Assembly (NCBI RefSeq): GCF_003703475.1
Contig: NZ_RDQM01000008.1
Coordinates: forward strand, 96,016-160,015
DNA from: Allofranklinella schreckenbergeri
GTDB taxonomy: Bacteria > Pseudomonadota > Gammaproteobacteria > Burkholderiales > Burkholderiaceae_C
DNA: 64,000 nt
Reading direction: 5' to 3'
A program made the translations under genes and the position numbers. The stretch's first letter is position 1; every line of letters begins with the position of its first letter. The notes beneath the pieces were generated by a model. That model worked only from the letters and a program-made list of their open reading frames with translations, made no database searches and had not been told where the DNA came from. Shown piece by piece: positions 45,595 to 53,955 of the stretch.

Positions 45595-46605
45595 TCATTG
45601 CAATCGCGCTGCTTGCGCTCGGGCTTCCTGCATTGCTCCGCTTACAACACCAGCCCCTACGGAAGCACCCAGCCGTGCCGCCACTTTATCCACCCAGCTT
45701 TTATGCGGGCTGTAATCCACCAAGCGCTCGTGTTGAACGACATTACGTGCAACGGCATACATTGACCCGAGTTGATCCGCAAGCCCTAAAGCAATCGCCT
45801 CCTCTCCTGTCCATACCAATCCCGAAAACATATCCGGCGTTTCCTTTAAACGGCTTCCTCGCCCTGCTCTTACCACGGCAATAAACTGTTGATGGATCTG
45901 ACGCAGCATTTTTTTTGCATGCAGCACATCATCCTGATTTTCAGGACTGAACGGATCCAAAAATCCTTTGTGATCGCCAGCCGAAAGCAAACGTCGCTCA
46001 ACCCCTAATTTCTCCATGGTTTCCGTGAACCCAAAACCATTCATCAACACACCAATGCTGCCAACGATGCTCGCCTTATCCACATAAATACGATCTGCCG
46101 CAACTGCCACGTAATACCCACCCGAGGCTCCTATATCGCTGATAACTGCATAAATGGGTTTTTTGTGTTTTTCTTTAAGCCGCAGAATTTCATCATGGAT
46201 AATTCCCGCCTGCACGGGACTTCCACCTGGTGAATTGATGGCCAAAACAACGGCTTTTGCATCTTCAGCTTCAAATGCCTTTCGTAGCGCAGGCACAAGA
46301 TAGCGCGCGCTCGCATCCTGACCTTCTACAATAGTCCCATGAACACGGACAAAAGCTGTGTGCTCTTCTACCTTTGAAGGACCACTCACACTGCCCCCCA
46401 TAGCTTTCCAAGTAATGAAGGCAATATAACTCGCGAACAAAAATAGGAAAAATATTCGCCAACGACGCGCGCGCCGCTGCTCTTTTAAACTAGCGAATGC
46501 CAGCTTTTCCAGCATGTCTCGCTCCCAACGACCCTGTTTATTTTTAATTTGTCCTGGGCGCTCTGCCCAAACATCGTCAGCCACAGACTCTTCGTAAGGT
46601 TTCAC
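45595..46605 (-). CDS. sppA: Signal peptide peptidase SppA-type S49 protease
   Basis: This 336-residue inner-membrane protease has a cytoplasmic N-terminus, one helix (residues 49-67) and a periplasmic S49 domain. The catalytic Ser is in DIGASGGYYVAVAAD near 160 and the Lys in DKASIVGSIGVL near 180; INSPGGSP is the oxyanion loop. It is the short SppA form with one S49 domain. The start is a GTG at 46,605, six bases after AAGGGG. The HAD gene lies 28 bp upstream. Confidence 0.92.
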   Translation of the reverse strand: MKPYEESVADDVWAERPGQIKNKQGRWERDMLEKLAFASLKEQRRARRWRIFFLFLFASYIAFITWKAMGGSVSGPSKVEEHTAFVRVHGTIVEGQDASARYLVPALRKAFEAEDAKAVVLAINSPGGSPVQAGIIHDEILRLKEKHKKPIYAVISDIGASGGYYVAVAADRIYVDKASIVGSIGVLMNGFGFTETMEKLGVERRLLSAGDHKGFLDPFSPENQDDVLHAKKMLRQIHQQFIAVVRAGRGSRLKETPDMFSGLVWTGEEAIALGLADQLGSMYAVARNVVQHERLVDYSPHKSWVDKVAARLGASVGAGVVSGAMQEARAQAARLQ

Positions 46606-46633
46606 ACCGCACCCCTTCTAAAAATCAATTCAA

Positions 46634-47308
46634 TTATTTAAAACTCCCCACCTGAGAGCTGAGCCAAATATCCAAATCAGCAATTGAATCCAGAACAGCC
46701 AAGGGCTTCCAAGCTCGCAACTCCTGCTCCGCATGGGCACCATATGTCACACCGAGACTTGGACTATTCGCGTTATAAGCCATTTGCAAATCATGACTGG
46801 TATCTCCAATCATTAATAATTGATTAGGCTGAACATCCCACACTTGCATCAGCTCTTCCAGCATCAATGGATTGGGCTTGCCAGCTGTTTCATCGGCGGT
46901 CCGACTATCATGAAACAAGTCTTGTAAATCATGGCATTTCAACAAATGGTCTAACCCTCGCCGACTTTTCCCCGTCGCCACCGCCAACAAAAATCCGCGC
47001 TCTTTCAAGCCTTGAAGCATCGGAATCACACCATCAAAAAAGACAATATCTTCCTGTCTGCGAAGATAGTGGTAGCGGTAACGATTGGCCAAATCCGCGT
47101 AAGCTTTTGGTGATAAATTCGGCGCCACCTTAGCAAGAGCCGAATGCAACTCCATTCCAATAACCCAGCGAGCTTCCTCTAATGTTGGCGGATCCTCACC
47201 CAGATCGCGGACAGCATCTTGAATACTCAAAGCAATCAAGGCAGTGGAATCAAACAGCGTGCCATCCCAATCAAAGGCTAACATCTTAAATTGATGCGAG
47301 TGACTCAT
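46634..47308 (-). CDS. HAD-IA family phosphatase (Gph-like)
   Basis: This 224-residue protein has motif I FDWDGTLFDS (nucleophile Asp near residue 13), motif II AVATGKSRRGL, the motif III Lys in AGKPNPLML and motif IV MIGDTSHDL. It belongs with phosphoglycolate phosphatase-like enzymes, although the substrate is not certain. In Burkholderiales similar genes lie beside sppA. It sits between dnaB and sppA on the same strand, 21 bp after dnaB. Confidence 0.9.
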   Translation of the reverse strand: MSHSHQFKMLAFDWDGTLFDSTALIALSIQDAVRDLGEDPPTLEEARWVIGMELHSALAKVAPNLSPKAYADLANRYRYHYLRRQEDIVFFDGVIPMLQGLKERGFLLAVATGKSRRGLDHLLKCHDLQDLFHDSRTADETAGKPNPLMLEELMQVWDVQPNQLLMIGDTSHDLQMAYNANSPSLGVTYGAHAEQELRAWKPLAVLDSIADLDIWLSSQVGSFK

Positions 47309-47329
47309 ACAATAGAAAATCCATTCAAA

Positions 47330-48748
47330 TCAGAAAGATGGCTCATCTCCAAGAGCCAAATTTTCGAAACGTGTTTGATCTTTCTGAAAATACAAATTCA
47401 CTGTTCCAGTTGGTCCATTTCGCTGTTTTCCAATAATGATCTCTGCCTGATTCGGAGCCTTGCTGTTTTCTTTATTGTAATAATCATCCCGATAAATAAA
47501 CATAATTACATCAGCATCTTGTTCAATAGCTCCTGACTCACGCAAATCGCTCATCATGGGGCGCTTATCTGTGCGCTGCTCAACGCTTCGATTGAGCTGT
47601 GAAAGCGCAATCACAGGACATTGCAGTTCTTTGGCAAGCATTTTCAAACCACGTGATATTTCTCCCAGCTCGGTGGCTCGATTCTCCTCTGAGGAATTGC
47701 CCGAGCCACTCATAAGCTGCAAATAATCCACCACGATTAATCCCAAGCGACCGCATTGGCGCGCCAACCGACGCGCATTCGCACGCAATTCAGTAGGAGT
47801 TAACCCCGGTGTTTCATCAATATGCATGGAAACATTACGCAGTCTCTCGACCGCCTCTGTTAAACGAGGCCATTCTTCGTCGCTTAAACGCCCCGTGCGC
47901 AATCGCTGCTGATTGATGCGTCCAATAGAACCAACGATACGCACAGCCAACTGTGTCGCTCCCATTTCCATGGAAAAAATGGCTACAGGCAGACATTCAT
48001 GCAAAGCCACATGTTCTGCAATATTGATTGCAAAAGCCGTTTTCCCCATAGAGGGACGCGCAGCCAAAACAACAAGATCCCCTGGTTGTAGGCCACTGGT
48101 CATTCTATCTAGATCATTAAAACCGGTAGGTACGCCTGTAATATCATGTGGGCTTTGCGACATTTCCTCCACATGATCCAATAACTGCACCACAAGACCA
48201 TCCAAAGACTGGAAGCCCTGCTTCATGCGCGAACTTTCCTCTGCAATGCTGAAAACTTTAGCCTCTGCCTCATCCAAGATCTGTCCGACCTCCTTTCCCT
48301 TTGGACTAAAGGCATTAGAGGCAATTTCATCACTGGCAGCAATCAACTTTCGCAGAATGGCCCGCTCACGAATAATCTCAGCATATCGACGAATATTCGC
48401 TGCACTTGGAACGTATTGCGCCAACGCATTCAAATACTCGATCCCGCCTATTTCTTCTGCGCTCCCTACGCCTCTCAAATATTCAAATACCGTCACCACA
48501 TCTGCCGGGCGATCATTCTCTAACAAGGCCGCAATAGCTGCATAAATCTTCTGATGTTCATTGCGATAGAAATCGCTAGGCTGGAGAAGGTCGGAAACCC
48601 GCTCCCACATCATATTATCTAGCAACAACCCTCCAAGAACGCTTTGCTCCGCCTCAACCGACTGAGGGGGCAAACGAAGATTGGCAACTTGCGGATCAAC
48701 AGATTCCGGACCACTAAAAATATTCGAAGTAGAAATTGCATCAACCAT
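47330..48748 (-). CDS. dnaB: Replicative DNA helicase DnaB
   Basis: DnaB is the hexameric 5'-3' helicase of the replication fork. The 472-residue protein has the N-terminal primase-binding domain (LRLPPQSVEAEQSVLGGLLLDN) and the RecA-like ATPase with Walker A ARPSMGKTAFAIN and Walker B LIVVDYLQLMSG. The end VNLYFQKDQTRFENL is typical. The ATG at 48,748 gives MVDAISTS; the frame upstream is a rare-codon extension. Base composition is lower in GC than in the first 40 kb. Confidence 0.96.
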   Translation of the reverse strand: MVDAISTSNIFSGPESVDPQVANLRLPPQSVEAEQSVLGGLLLDNMMWERVSDLLQPSDFYRNEHQKIYAAIAALLENDRPADVVTVFEYLRGVGSAEEIGGIEYLNALAQYVPSAANIRRYAEIIRERAILRKLIAASDEIASNAFSPKGKEVGQILDEAEAKVFSIAEESSRMKQGFQSLDGLVVQLLDHVEEMSQSPHDITGVPTGFNDLDRMTSGLQPGDLVVLAARPSMGKTAFAINIAEHVALHECLPVAIFSMEMGATQLAVRIVGSIGRINQQRLRTGRLSDEEWPRLTEAVERLRNVSMHIDETPGLTPTELRANARRLARQCGRLGLIVVDYLQLMSGSGNSSEENRATELGEISRGLKMLAKELQCPVIALSQLNRSVEQRTDKRPMMSDLRESGAIEQDADVIMFIYRDDYYNKENSKAPNQAEIIIGKQRNGPTGTVNLYFQKDQTRFENLALGDEPSF

Positions 48749-48774
48749 AAAAAAACAATAGCGTAAAAAGAAAA

Positions 48775-48800
48775 CCCTGCCGATTTTCATCAGCAGGGCA
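48775..48800 (-). terminator. Rho-independent terminator of the cyo operon
   Basis: On the minus strand CCCTGC and GCAGGG form a 6-bp stem with a 12-nt loop, followed by TTTTCTTTTT. It lies 36 bp after the cyoD stop and before dnaB. Confidence 0.75.
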
Positions 48801-48835
48801 CTCTTCAAAATAAAACCCAGAACACGTTAATCGAA

Positions 48836-49216
48836 TCAGCGACGAATAACGTCTCGAGCACTTTCAGGCACATACTCAAAATTGTGGTGCGGGCGCATGT
48901 GGTTATGCAGTTTATTGACAATCCAAATAGACCCAACCAAACAAACAGCCACCGTCAAAACCGTACCAACCAAAGTGATCAATGTCCATCCGTCCTCCGT
49001 ATTGGGCTTAAGATGCAAGAAGAACACCAAGTGCACAATCATTTGCACTAATCCCAGACCCAAAATCCAGCCTATCGTGGCAGTTTTGCTATCCAGTACA
49101 TCAGCCATAACCAACCAGAATGGTATGACCGTAAGAATGACCGAAAGCACAAAGCCAACAATATACTCATTTAATGTGCCGTGGCCTGATTTGGCGTGAT
49201 GACCATGCTCACTCAT
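48836..49216 (-). CDS. cyoD: Cytochrome o ubiquinol oxidase subunit IV
   Basis: This is the small three-helix subunit of the bo3 quinol oxidase. It has 126 residues and the family segments GFVLSVILTVIPFWLVMA and QMIVHLVFFLHL. A His-rich N-terminus (SEHGHHAKSGHG) is present. The ATG at 49,216 overlaps the cyoC stop by ATGA. cyoE, which usually comes next, is absent: a terminator and then dnaB follow. Confidence 0.93.
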   Translation of the reverse strand: MSEHGHHAKSGHGTLNEYIVGFVLSVILTVIPFWLVMADVLDSKTATIGWILGLGLVQMIVHLVFFLHLKPNTEDGWTLITLVGTVLTVAVCLVGSIWIVNKLHNHMRPHHNFEYVPESARDVIRR

Positions 49217-49866
49217 TCCAAAACCCCCATCAAATAAACAAACGAGAAAACGCAGATCCAAATCAGGTCCAGGAAGTGCCAGAACATCGACAGGCACATC
49301 AACCGACGATTATTGGCCTCAATCAAGCCACTTTTACGCAACTGAAATACCAGAGTCAGCAACCAAATGATGCCGAACGTCACGTGAAGACCATGCGTGC
49401 CTACCAACGTAAAGAAGGACGACAGGAAGGCGCTCCGGTGAGGACCGGCCCCAACATGAATCAGATGGTAGAACTCATAAATTTCAATAGCCAAGAACGC
49501 CAGACCAAAGGCAGCAGTAATCAGCAACCACTTAATGGTTCCTTGCACATTGCCTTTATAGGACTGCAACATCGCGAACCCGAAGGTGATCGACGAAAAA
49601 AGCAGCATAAAAGTATTGACAAGAATCAACGGCAACTCAAACAGATCTGCCGGCGATGGCCCGGCCGCATAGCTGCGACCCAGGATTGCATACATGGCGA
49701 ACAAGATTGCAAAAATCAAGCAATCTGTCATCAAGTAAATCCAAAAGCCCAATCCGGTCGTATTGTTATGACCATGGGAGTAACCATGGTCATGACCGCC
49801 AGCATGCGGATCCTCAACGAGATAATAGACTCGCTCCCCTTTTGGCACAGTAGCTGTGACTGTCAT
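49213..49866 (-). CDS. cyoC: Cytochrome o ubiquinol oxidase subunit III
   Basis: This 217-residue protein has five to six hydrophobic helices in the subunit III pattern (LGFWIYLMTDCLIFAILFA, FFTLVGTHGLHVTFGIIW). A His-rich stretch (DPHAGGHDHGYSHGHNN) lies near residues 19-35. It follows cyoB by 21 bp and overlaps cyoD. It supports assembly of the proton-pumping oxidase. Confidence 0.94.
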   Translation of the reverse strand: MTVTATVPKGERVYYLVEDPHAGGHDHGYSHGHNNTTGLGFWIYLMTDCLIFAILFAMYAILGRSYAAGPSPADLFELPLILVNTFMLLFSSITFGFAMLQSYKGNVQGTIKWLLITAAFGLAFLAIEIYEFYHLIHVGAGPHRSAFLSSFFTLVGTHGLHVTFGIIWLLTLVFQLRKSGLIEANNRRLMCLSMFWHFLDLIWICVFSFVYLMGVLE

Positions 49867-49887
49867 GATACTAAATACTCCCGTTAA

Positions 49888-51915
49888 TCAGTTCACACCA
49901 GCCGCAGCCAACTGACGCGTGCGATTTTCTTCAACGCGCGCCACATCTTGGGCGGGGATGAAATAGTCACGATCATAGTTGAATGTGTGATAAATGGTGT
50001 AACCAATCATCGCAGCAAAAGCAATTGCCGCCAGCCACCACACATACCAGATCAAAGCAAAAGTCATTACGACACCAAGACCACTAATAATCATGCCTGC
50101 ACTGGTATTTTTAGGCATATGAATAGGCACAAAGCCTTCTTTGGGGCGCTTATAACCATGACGCTTCATGTCCCACCAAGCATCAATATCATGCACAACG
50201 GGAGTAAAAGCAAAGTTGTACTCAGGCGGAGGAGAGGATGTCGACCACTCCAGACTACGGCCATCACCCCAGGCATCGCCCGTCAGATCGCGCGTCTTAT
50301 CACGCTGCAGCCAGCCCACAGCAATAGACATCACGAAAGACAAGATACCCACCAGGATCATGACCCCGCCAATCAAGGCCACGATGAAATAGCCGTTCAA
50401 CGAGGTATCTTCAAACTGACTGAGGCGACGCGTCACCCCCATCAGGCCCATGATGTACAGCGGCGTAAACGCCACCCAGAAGCCCAGGAACCAGCTCCAG
50501 AAAGAGACCCGACCCCAAAAATCGTTCATTTTGAAGCCAAACGCTTTGGGGAACCAGAAAGTCAAACCGGCAAACAAGGCGAACACCACACCACCAATAA
50601 TCGTATTGTGGAAGTGAGCCACCAAGAACAGGCTGTTATGCAGGATAAAGTCAGCCGCCGGGATAGCCAGCATCACACCCGTCATACCACCAATGACAAA
50701 CGTGATCATGAAACCAATCGTCCACAACATAGGCACCTCAAAGCGCACCTGCCCTTTGTAGATCGTAAACAGCCAGTTAAAAATCTTCGCCCCAGTTGGT
50801 ATGGAAATAATCATGGTCATAATGCCAAAAAAGGCATTGACATCTGCACCAGAGCCCATCGTAAAGAAATGGTGCAGCCACACAAGCATGGACAAAATCA
50901 GAATAATCATCGTGGCATAAACCATCGACGTGTATCCGAAGAGGCGCTTACGCGTCAAGGCTGGGACAATCTCCGAGAACAAGCCGAAAGCAGGCAGCAC
51001 AAGCACGTAAACCTCAGGGTGACCAAAAATCCACACCAAGTTCACCATCATCATTGGATTACCACCAAGCTGATTAGTGAAGAAGGCTGTTCCCAGATAG
51101 CGATCCATCGTCAGCAGAATATAGGCCGCCGTCAACACGGGATAGATCATCAAAATCAGAATATTGGCCGCAAAGCTGGTCCAAACAAAAATAGGCATAC
51201 GCATCCAGGTCATACCCGGGGCGCGCATACGGATAATTGTTACAACAATATTAATTGCACCCAGCGTCGTACCCACCCCAGCCAGGTTCAATGACCACAG
51301 GTAATAATCCATACCTGTACCAGGGCTGTAATCAATCCCGGAATGGGGAGGATATGCCAACCACCCTGTTTGCGCATACTCACCGACAAACAAAGAGATC
51401 ATGGTCAGCACAGCACCAGCCGTTGTCAGCCAAAAACCCAAATTATTCAAAAACGGGAAGGCCACATCGCGCGCACCAATTTGCAGAGGCACAAGATAGT
51501 TGAAGAAACCCACCAAGATAGGCGTAGCCACAAAGAAAATCATAATCACAGCGTGCACTGTGAAAATCTGATCATAATGGTGAGGGTTGAGATAACCTTC
51601 ACTCCCCCCCGAAGCCATAGCTTGGTGAATTCGCATCATCAAGGCATCAGCAAAACCACGCAACAGCATGATAATGCCCAAGATGATATACATGATGCCT
51701 ATTTTTTTATGATCTATGGAAGTAAACCATTCCTTCCACAGATACCCCCACAATTTATATTTTGTGAGCACAGCCAACACCACCAGGCCAAGCAAGACCA
51801 CACCCACGAAAGTGGCCATGATCACAGGCTCTTGCAGCATTGGGAATGTATGGTGATCCATCGTGATCCGCCCAAAGAGCGGATGCACATCTTCATTAAA
51901 TATTGCGGCAGCCAT
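49888..51915 (-). CDS. cyoB: Cytochrome o ubiquinol oxidase subunit I
   Basis: CyoB carries heme b, heme o3 and Cu-B and reduces O2 to water while pumping protons. The 675-residue protein has the heme-copper motifs: HAVIMIFF (heme ligand), WIFGHPEVYVLVLPAFG with the Cu-B His and the cross-linked Tyr, VWLHHFFTMGSG with the other two Cu-B His, and VAHFHNTIIGG with the heme ligands. The N-terminal extension and C-terminal helices match E. coli CyoB. It is the second gene of cyoABCD. Confidence 0.97.
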   Translation of the reverse strand: MAAAIFNEDVHPLFGRITMDHHTFPMLQEPVIMATFVGVVLLGLVVLAVLTKYKLWGYLWKEWFTSIDHKKIGIMYIILGIIMLLRGFADALMMRIHQAMASGGSEGYLNPHHYDQIFTVHAVIMIFFVATPILVGFFNYLVPLQIGARDVAFPFLNNLGFWLTTAGAVLTMISLFVGEYAQTGWLAYPPHSGIDYSPGTGMDYYLWSLNLAGVGTTLGAINIVVTIIRMRAPGMTWMRMPIFVWTSFAANILILMIYPVLTAAYILLTMDRYLGTAFFTNQLGGNPMMMVNLVWIFGHPEVYVLVLPAFGLFSEIVPALTRKRLFGYTSMVYATMIILILSMLVWLHHFFTMGSGADVNAFFGIMTMIISIPTGAKIFNWLFTIYKGQVRFEVPMLWTIGFMITFVIGGMTGVMLAIPAADFILHNSLFLVAHFHNTIIGGVVFALFAGLTFWFPKAFGFKMNDFWGRVSFWSWFLGFWVAFTPLYIMGLMGVTRRLSQFEDTSLNGYFIVALIGGVMILVGILSFVMSIAVGWLQRDKTRDLTGDAWGDGRSLEWSTSSPPPEYNFAFTPVVHDIDAWWDMKRHGYKRPKEGFVPIHMPKNTSAGMIISGLGVVMTFALIWYVWWLAAIAFAAMIGYTIYHTFNYDRDYFIPAQDVARVEENRTRQLAAAGVN

Positions 51916-51943
51916 TGTTATCCTAACTTTCTGACAGAATCAC

Positions 51944-53188
51944 TCAGAGAACGGGAGAAGTTGCAGCATCGAGACTGACTTTATCCAGTCGAACCTTTCC
52001 GGAAGCCGAGCGCACAGCGCCAGCAGCCAAATCGGCATCGATCGTATCCGTCGTACAAATAAAGGCACCCGGGATAATGTCAGAGAATTCAGCCAAGTCG
52101 AGTTGAGTCCGGGTAGTCCAGCGACTGTCATAGCGCAAACGCTTAAAGTTTGCCCGCGCTTGCGCCTCATCCTCCACACCACCAGCCAAATCGATAGCCA
52201 TCATCTCGTCTGCACACATCATGCCCGGCATCACGCACATATTCAGCACGGCGGCATACAAACCCTCTTCAACAGCACCATAGTGACGAATACCAAAGTA
52301 TTTGATAAAGCCACGCTCATCCGCCTGGTTACGCACATCCAACGCAATGTACTCAGCACGATCAAGCACCTTGGATGAGCTACGCACTTTAGCTACCCAC
52401 TCATCAAAACCAGCATTGGTTACGCTATGGAAGTTAAAGTACATTTGACTAAAACCATGCCCGGTGTAGTTAGAAGAAAAACCCTTATACACCCCTTCTT
52501 TATTCATAACCGCATGCAGTTGCGTCTGCATACCCGGCATAGCGTAAATCTGCCCCGACAAGGCAGGAATAAAAAACGAATTCATTGTCGAGGCCGAGGT
52601 AATCTTGAAATGAATAGGGCGATTCACCGGCGCCACCACTTCATTAATAGTCGCAATACCCTGCTCAGGGTACACAAACAGCCATTTCCAATCCAGCGAC
52701 GCCACCTCAATCACCAGTGGCTTAGTCTCCACAACAGCAGGATTGGTCTCGCGCCCCGGATCAATCACCTTGGTGGTAACACGCTTGACCCAACCCAACT
52801 CCTCATCCATGCCAGCAATCTTGGTATTGGTATCGATGCGAACCAATGGGCGATAGGGGTCGAGCAAATGTGTCGAACCCCAAGTCACTGTTGCCAGCAC
52901 AATAATGATGCAGATAGGGACACCCCAGATCACCACTTCCAATTTATTGGAGTGATAGAACTCGGCGTCATAGTTAGCTGAAGATCCACCACGGCGATAC
53001 TTCCAGCTAAAAAATAAAATAAGGAAAATCACCGGCACGATGACCAGCAGCATCAACCAGACGGAAAACATCATCAGGTTGCTTTGCTGCTTGGCCATAT
53101 AGCCGGACGGATTGATCAGCGTCCAGTCGCAGCCCGCCAACAGGGTGGAGGCCAGCAGTGCCGCTGCAAGGAGGGCTAACTTCTTCAT
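51944..53188 (-). CDS. cyoA: Cytochrome o ubiquinol oxidase subunit II
   Basis: CyoA binds ubiquinol with subunit I. The 414-residue product is a lipoprotein (lipobox LLAGC, Cys at about 19) with two transmembrane helices and a periplasmic cupredoxin domain without the Cu-A site, as expected for a quinol oxidase. The C-terminal region after about 300 is unusually long (E. coli CyoA is 315). It holds a Cys-Met stretch (NMCVMPGMMCADEMM) and a second segment with ICTTDTIDADLAAGAVRS. It leads the operon; a 209-bp upstream gap holds its promoter. Confidence 0.93.
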   Translation of the reverse strand: MKKLALLAAALLASTLLAGCDWTLINPSGYMAKQQSNLMMFSVWLMLLVIVPVIFLILFFSWKYRRGGSSANYDAEFYHSNKLEVVIWGVPICIIIVLATVTWGSTHLLDPYRPLVRIDTNTKIAGMDEELGWVKRVTTKVIDPGRETNPAVVETKPLVIEVASLDWKWLFVYPEQGIATINEVVAPVNRPIHFKITSASTMNSFFIPALSGQIYAMPGMQTQLHAVMNKEGVYKGFSSNYTGHGFSQMYFNFHSVTNAGFDEWVAKVRSSSKVLDRAEYIALDVRNQADERGFIKYFGIRHYGAVEEGLYAAVLNMCVMPGMMCADEMMAIDLAGGVEDEAQARANFKRLRYDSRWTTRTQLDLAEFSDIIPGAFICTTDTIDADLAAGAVRSASGKVRLDKVSLDAATSPVL

Positions 53189-53397
53189 ACGTACCTCTTG
53201 GAAAACACTCCAATATCACAGAAACGACACCTGCACAGAGGACATCCCCCCGGCAGAGCCCCACCCTCTAACCGTTGCCAATTGCAACAAGCTAAAGGAA
53301 CGGGAAATTGTACCCTTTTACAGTATGGTCATTGAACTTCTCCCAGTCTTTACTTTCAGTTGTATTCAAAGACTTGGCAGACACACTACGCACCACC

Positions 53398-53931
53398 TCA
53401 AAAGCGATTGGCCCCAAGCAAGTTAAGATTCGCATCCCGTAATGCCACCAGCAATGCACGACCGTCAGGCGCCACTTTGAACTCCCCCCAACGCGCTTTT
53501 TCATACTGTTGGGCAGTCCCCTCCTGAAAGAAAAAAGCATTCGGCCCCAAACGCGCACCCCATCGGCCTGGGCGAATGCGCACGGACACCACACGAGGCG
53601 AAGATACCGCTTGAGCCGAAAGCCGGGCATCCGCCCCACCCCCTGCCCATGACGCGCGGTTTTGCGCATCCAGATGGAGATAAGCAAAACGTGGGCGCTC
53701 TTGCAACACGCTTTGGCCAGAAGGCTCCAAATGGGTTTCCAACGCATAACGCAAAGCCATGTAATCGCCTTGCATCAGCGAGCGCGGATCTACGGGCGCC
53801 AATTCCAGCAACACGGTTTGCCCCTGCCGTAAAACACGCTCGAATTGCCAGATCGACCAAACCGCCGCCGCCAGCACCAGCAAACAAGCGGCGGCAAGCG
53901 CCCAACGTACACCTACAGCACGATTTTTCAT
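53398..53931 (-). CDS. GDYXXLXY domain protein
   Basis: This 177-residue protein has an N-terminal signal anchor (residues 8-30) and the motif DPRSLMQGDYMALRYAL, which names the GDYXXLXY family. A beta-rich periplasmic domain follows. The family is often encoded next to DUF2157/DUF4401 membrane proteins, as here, and its function is unknown. The ATG at 53,931 lies 7 nt after AAGGA; a GTG at 53,952 is an alternative. The DUF2157 gene ends 24 bp upstream. Confidence 0.88.
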   Translation of the reverse strand: MKNRAVGVRWALAAACLLVLAAAVWSIWQFERVLRQGQTVLLELAPVDPRSLMQGDYMALRYALETHLEPSGQSVLQERPRFAYLHLDAQNRASWAGGGADARLSAQAVSSPRVVSVRIRPGRWGARLGPNAFFFQEGTAQQYEKARWGEFKVAPDGRALLVALRDANLNLLGANRF

Positions 53932-53955
53932 CGCATCGTCCTTTCTCAGCACTTC

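Noticed and set aside
45561..45884. Plus-strand frame after cutA with a hydrophobic start
   Set aside because: It looks like a small membrane protein, but it lies antisense to the C-terminus of sppA and overlaps cutA; the remaining sequence is Pro/Leu-rich shadow.
53292..53747. Minus-strand frame overlapping the GDYXXLXY gene
   Set aside because: It is in another frame of a gene with a recognised motif, and no family match is seen.
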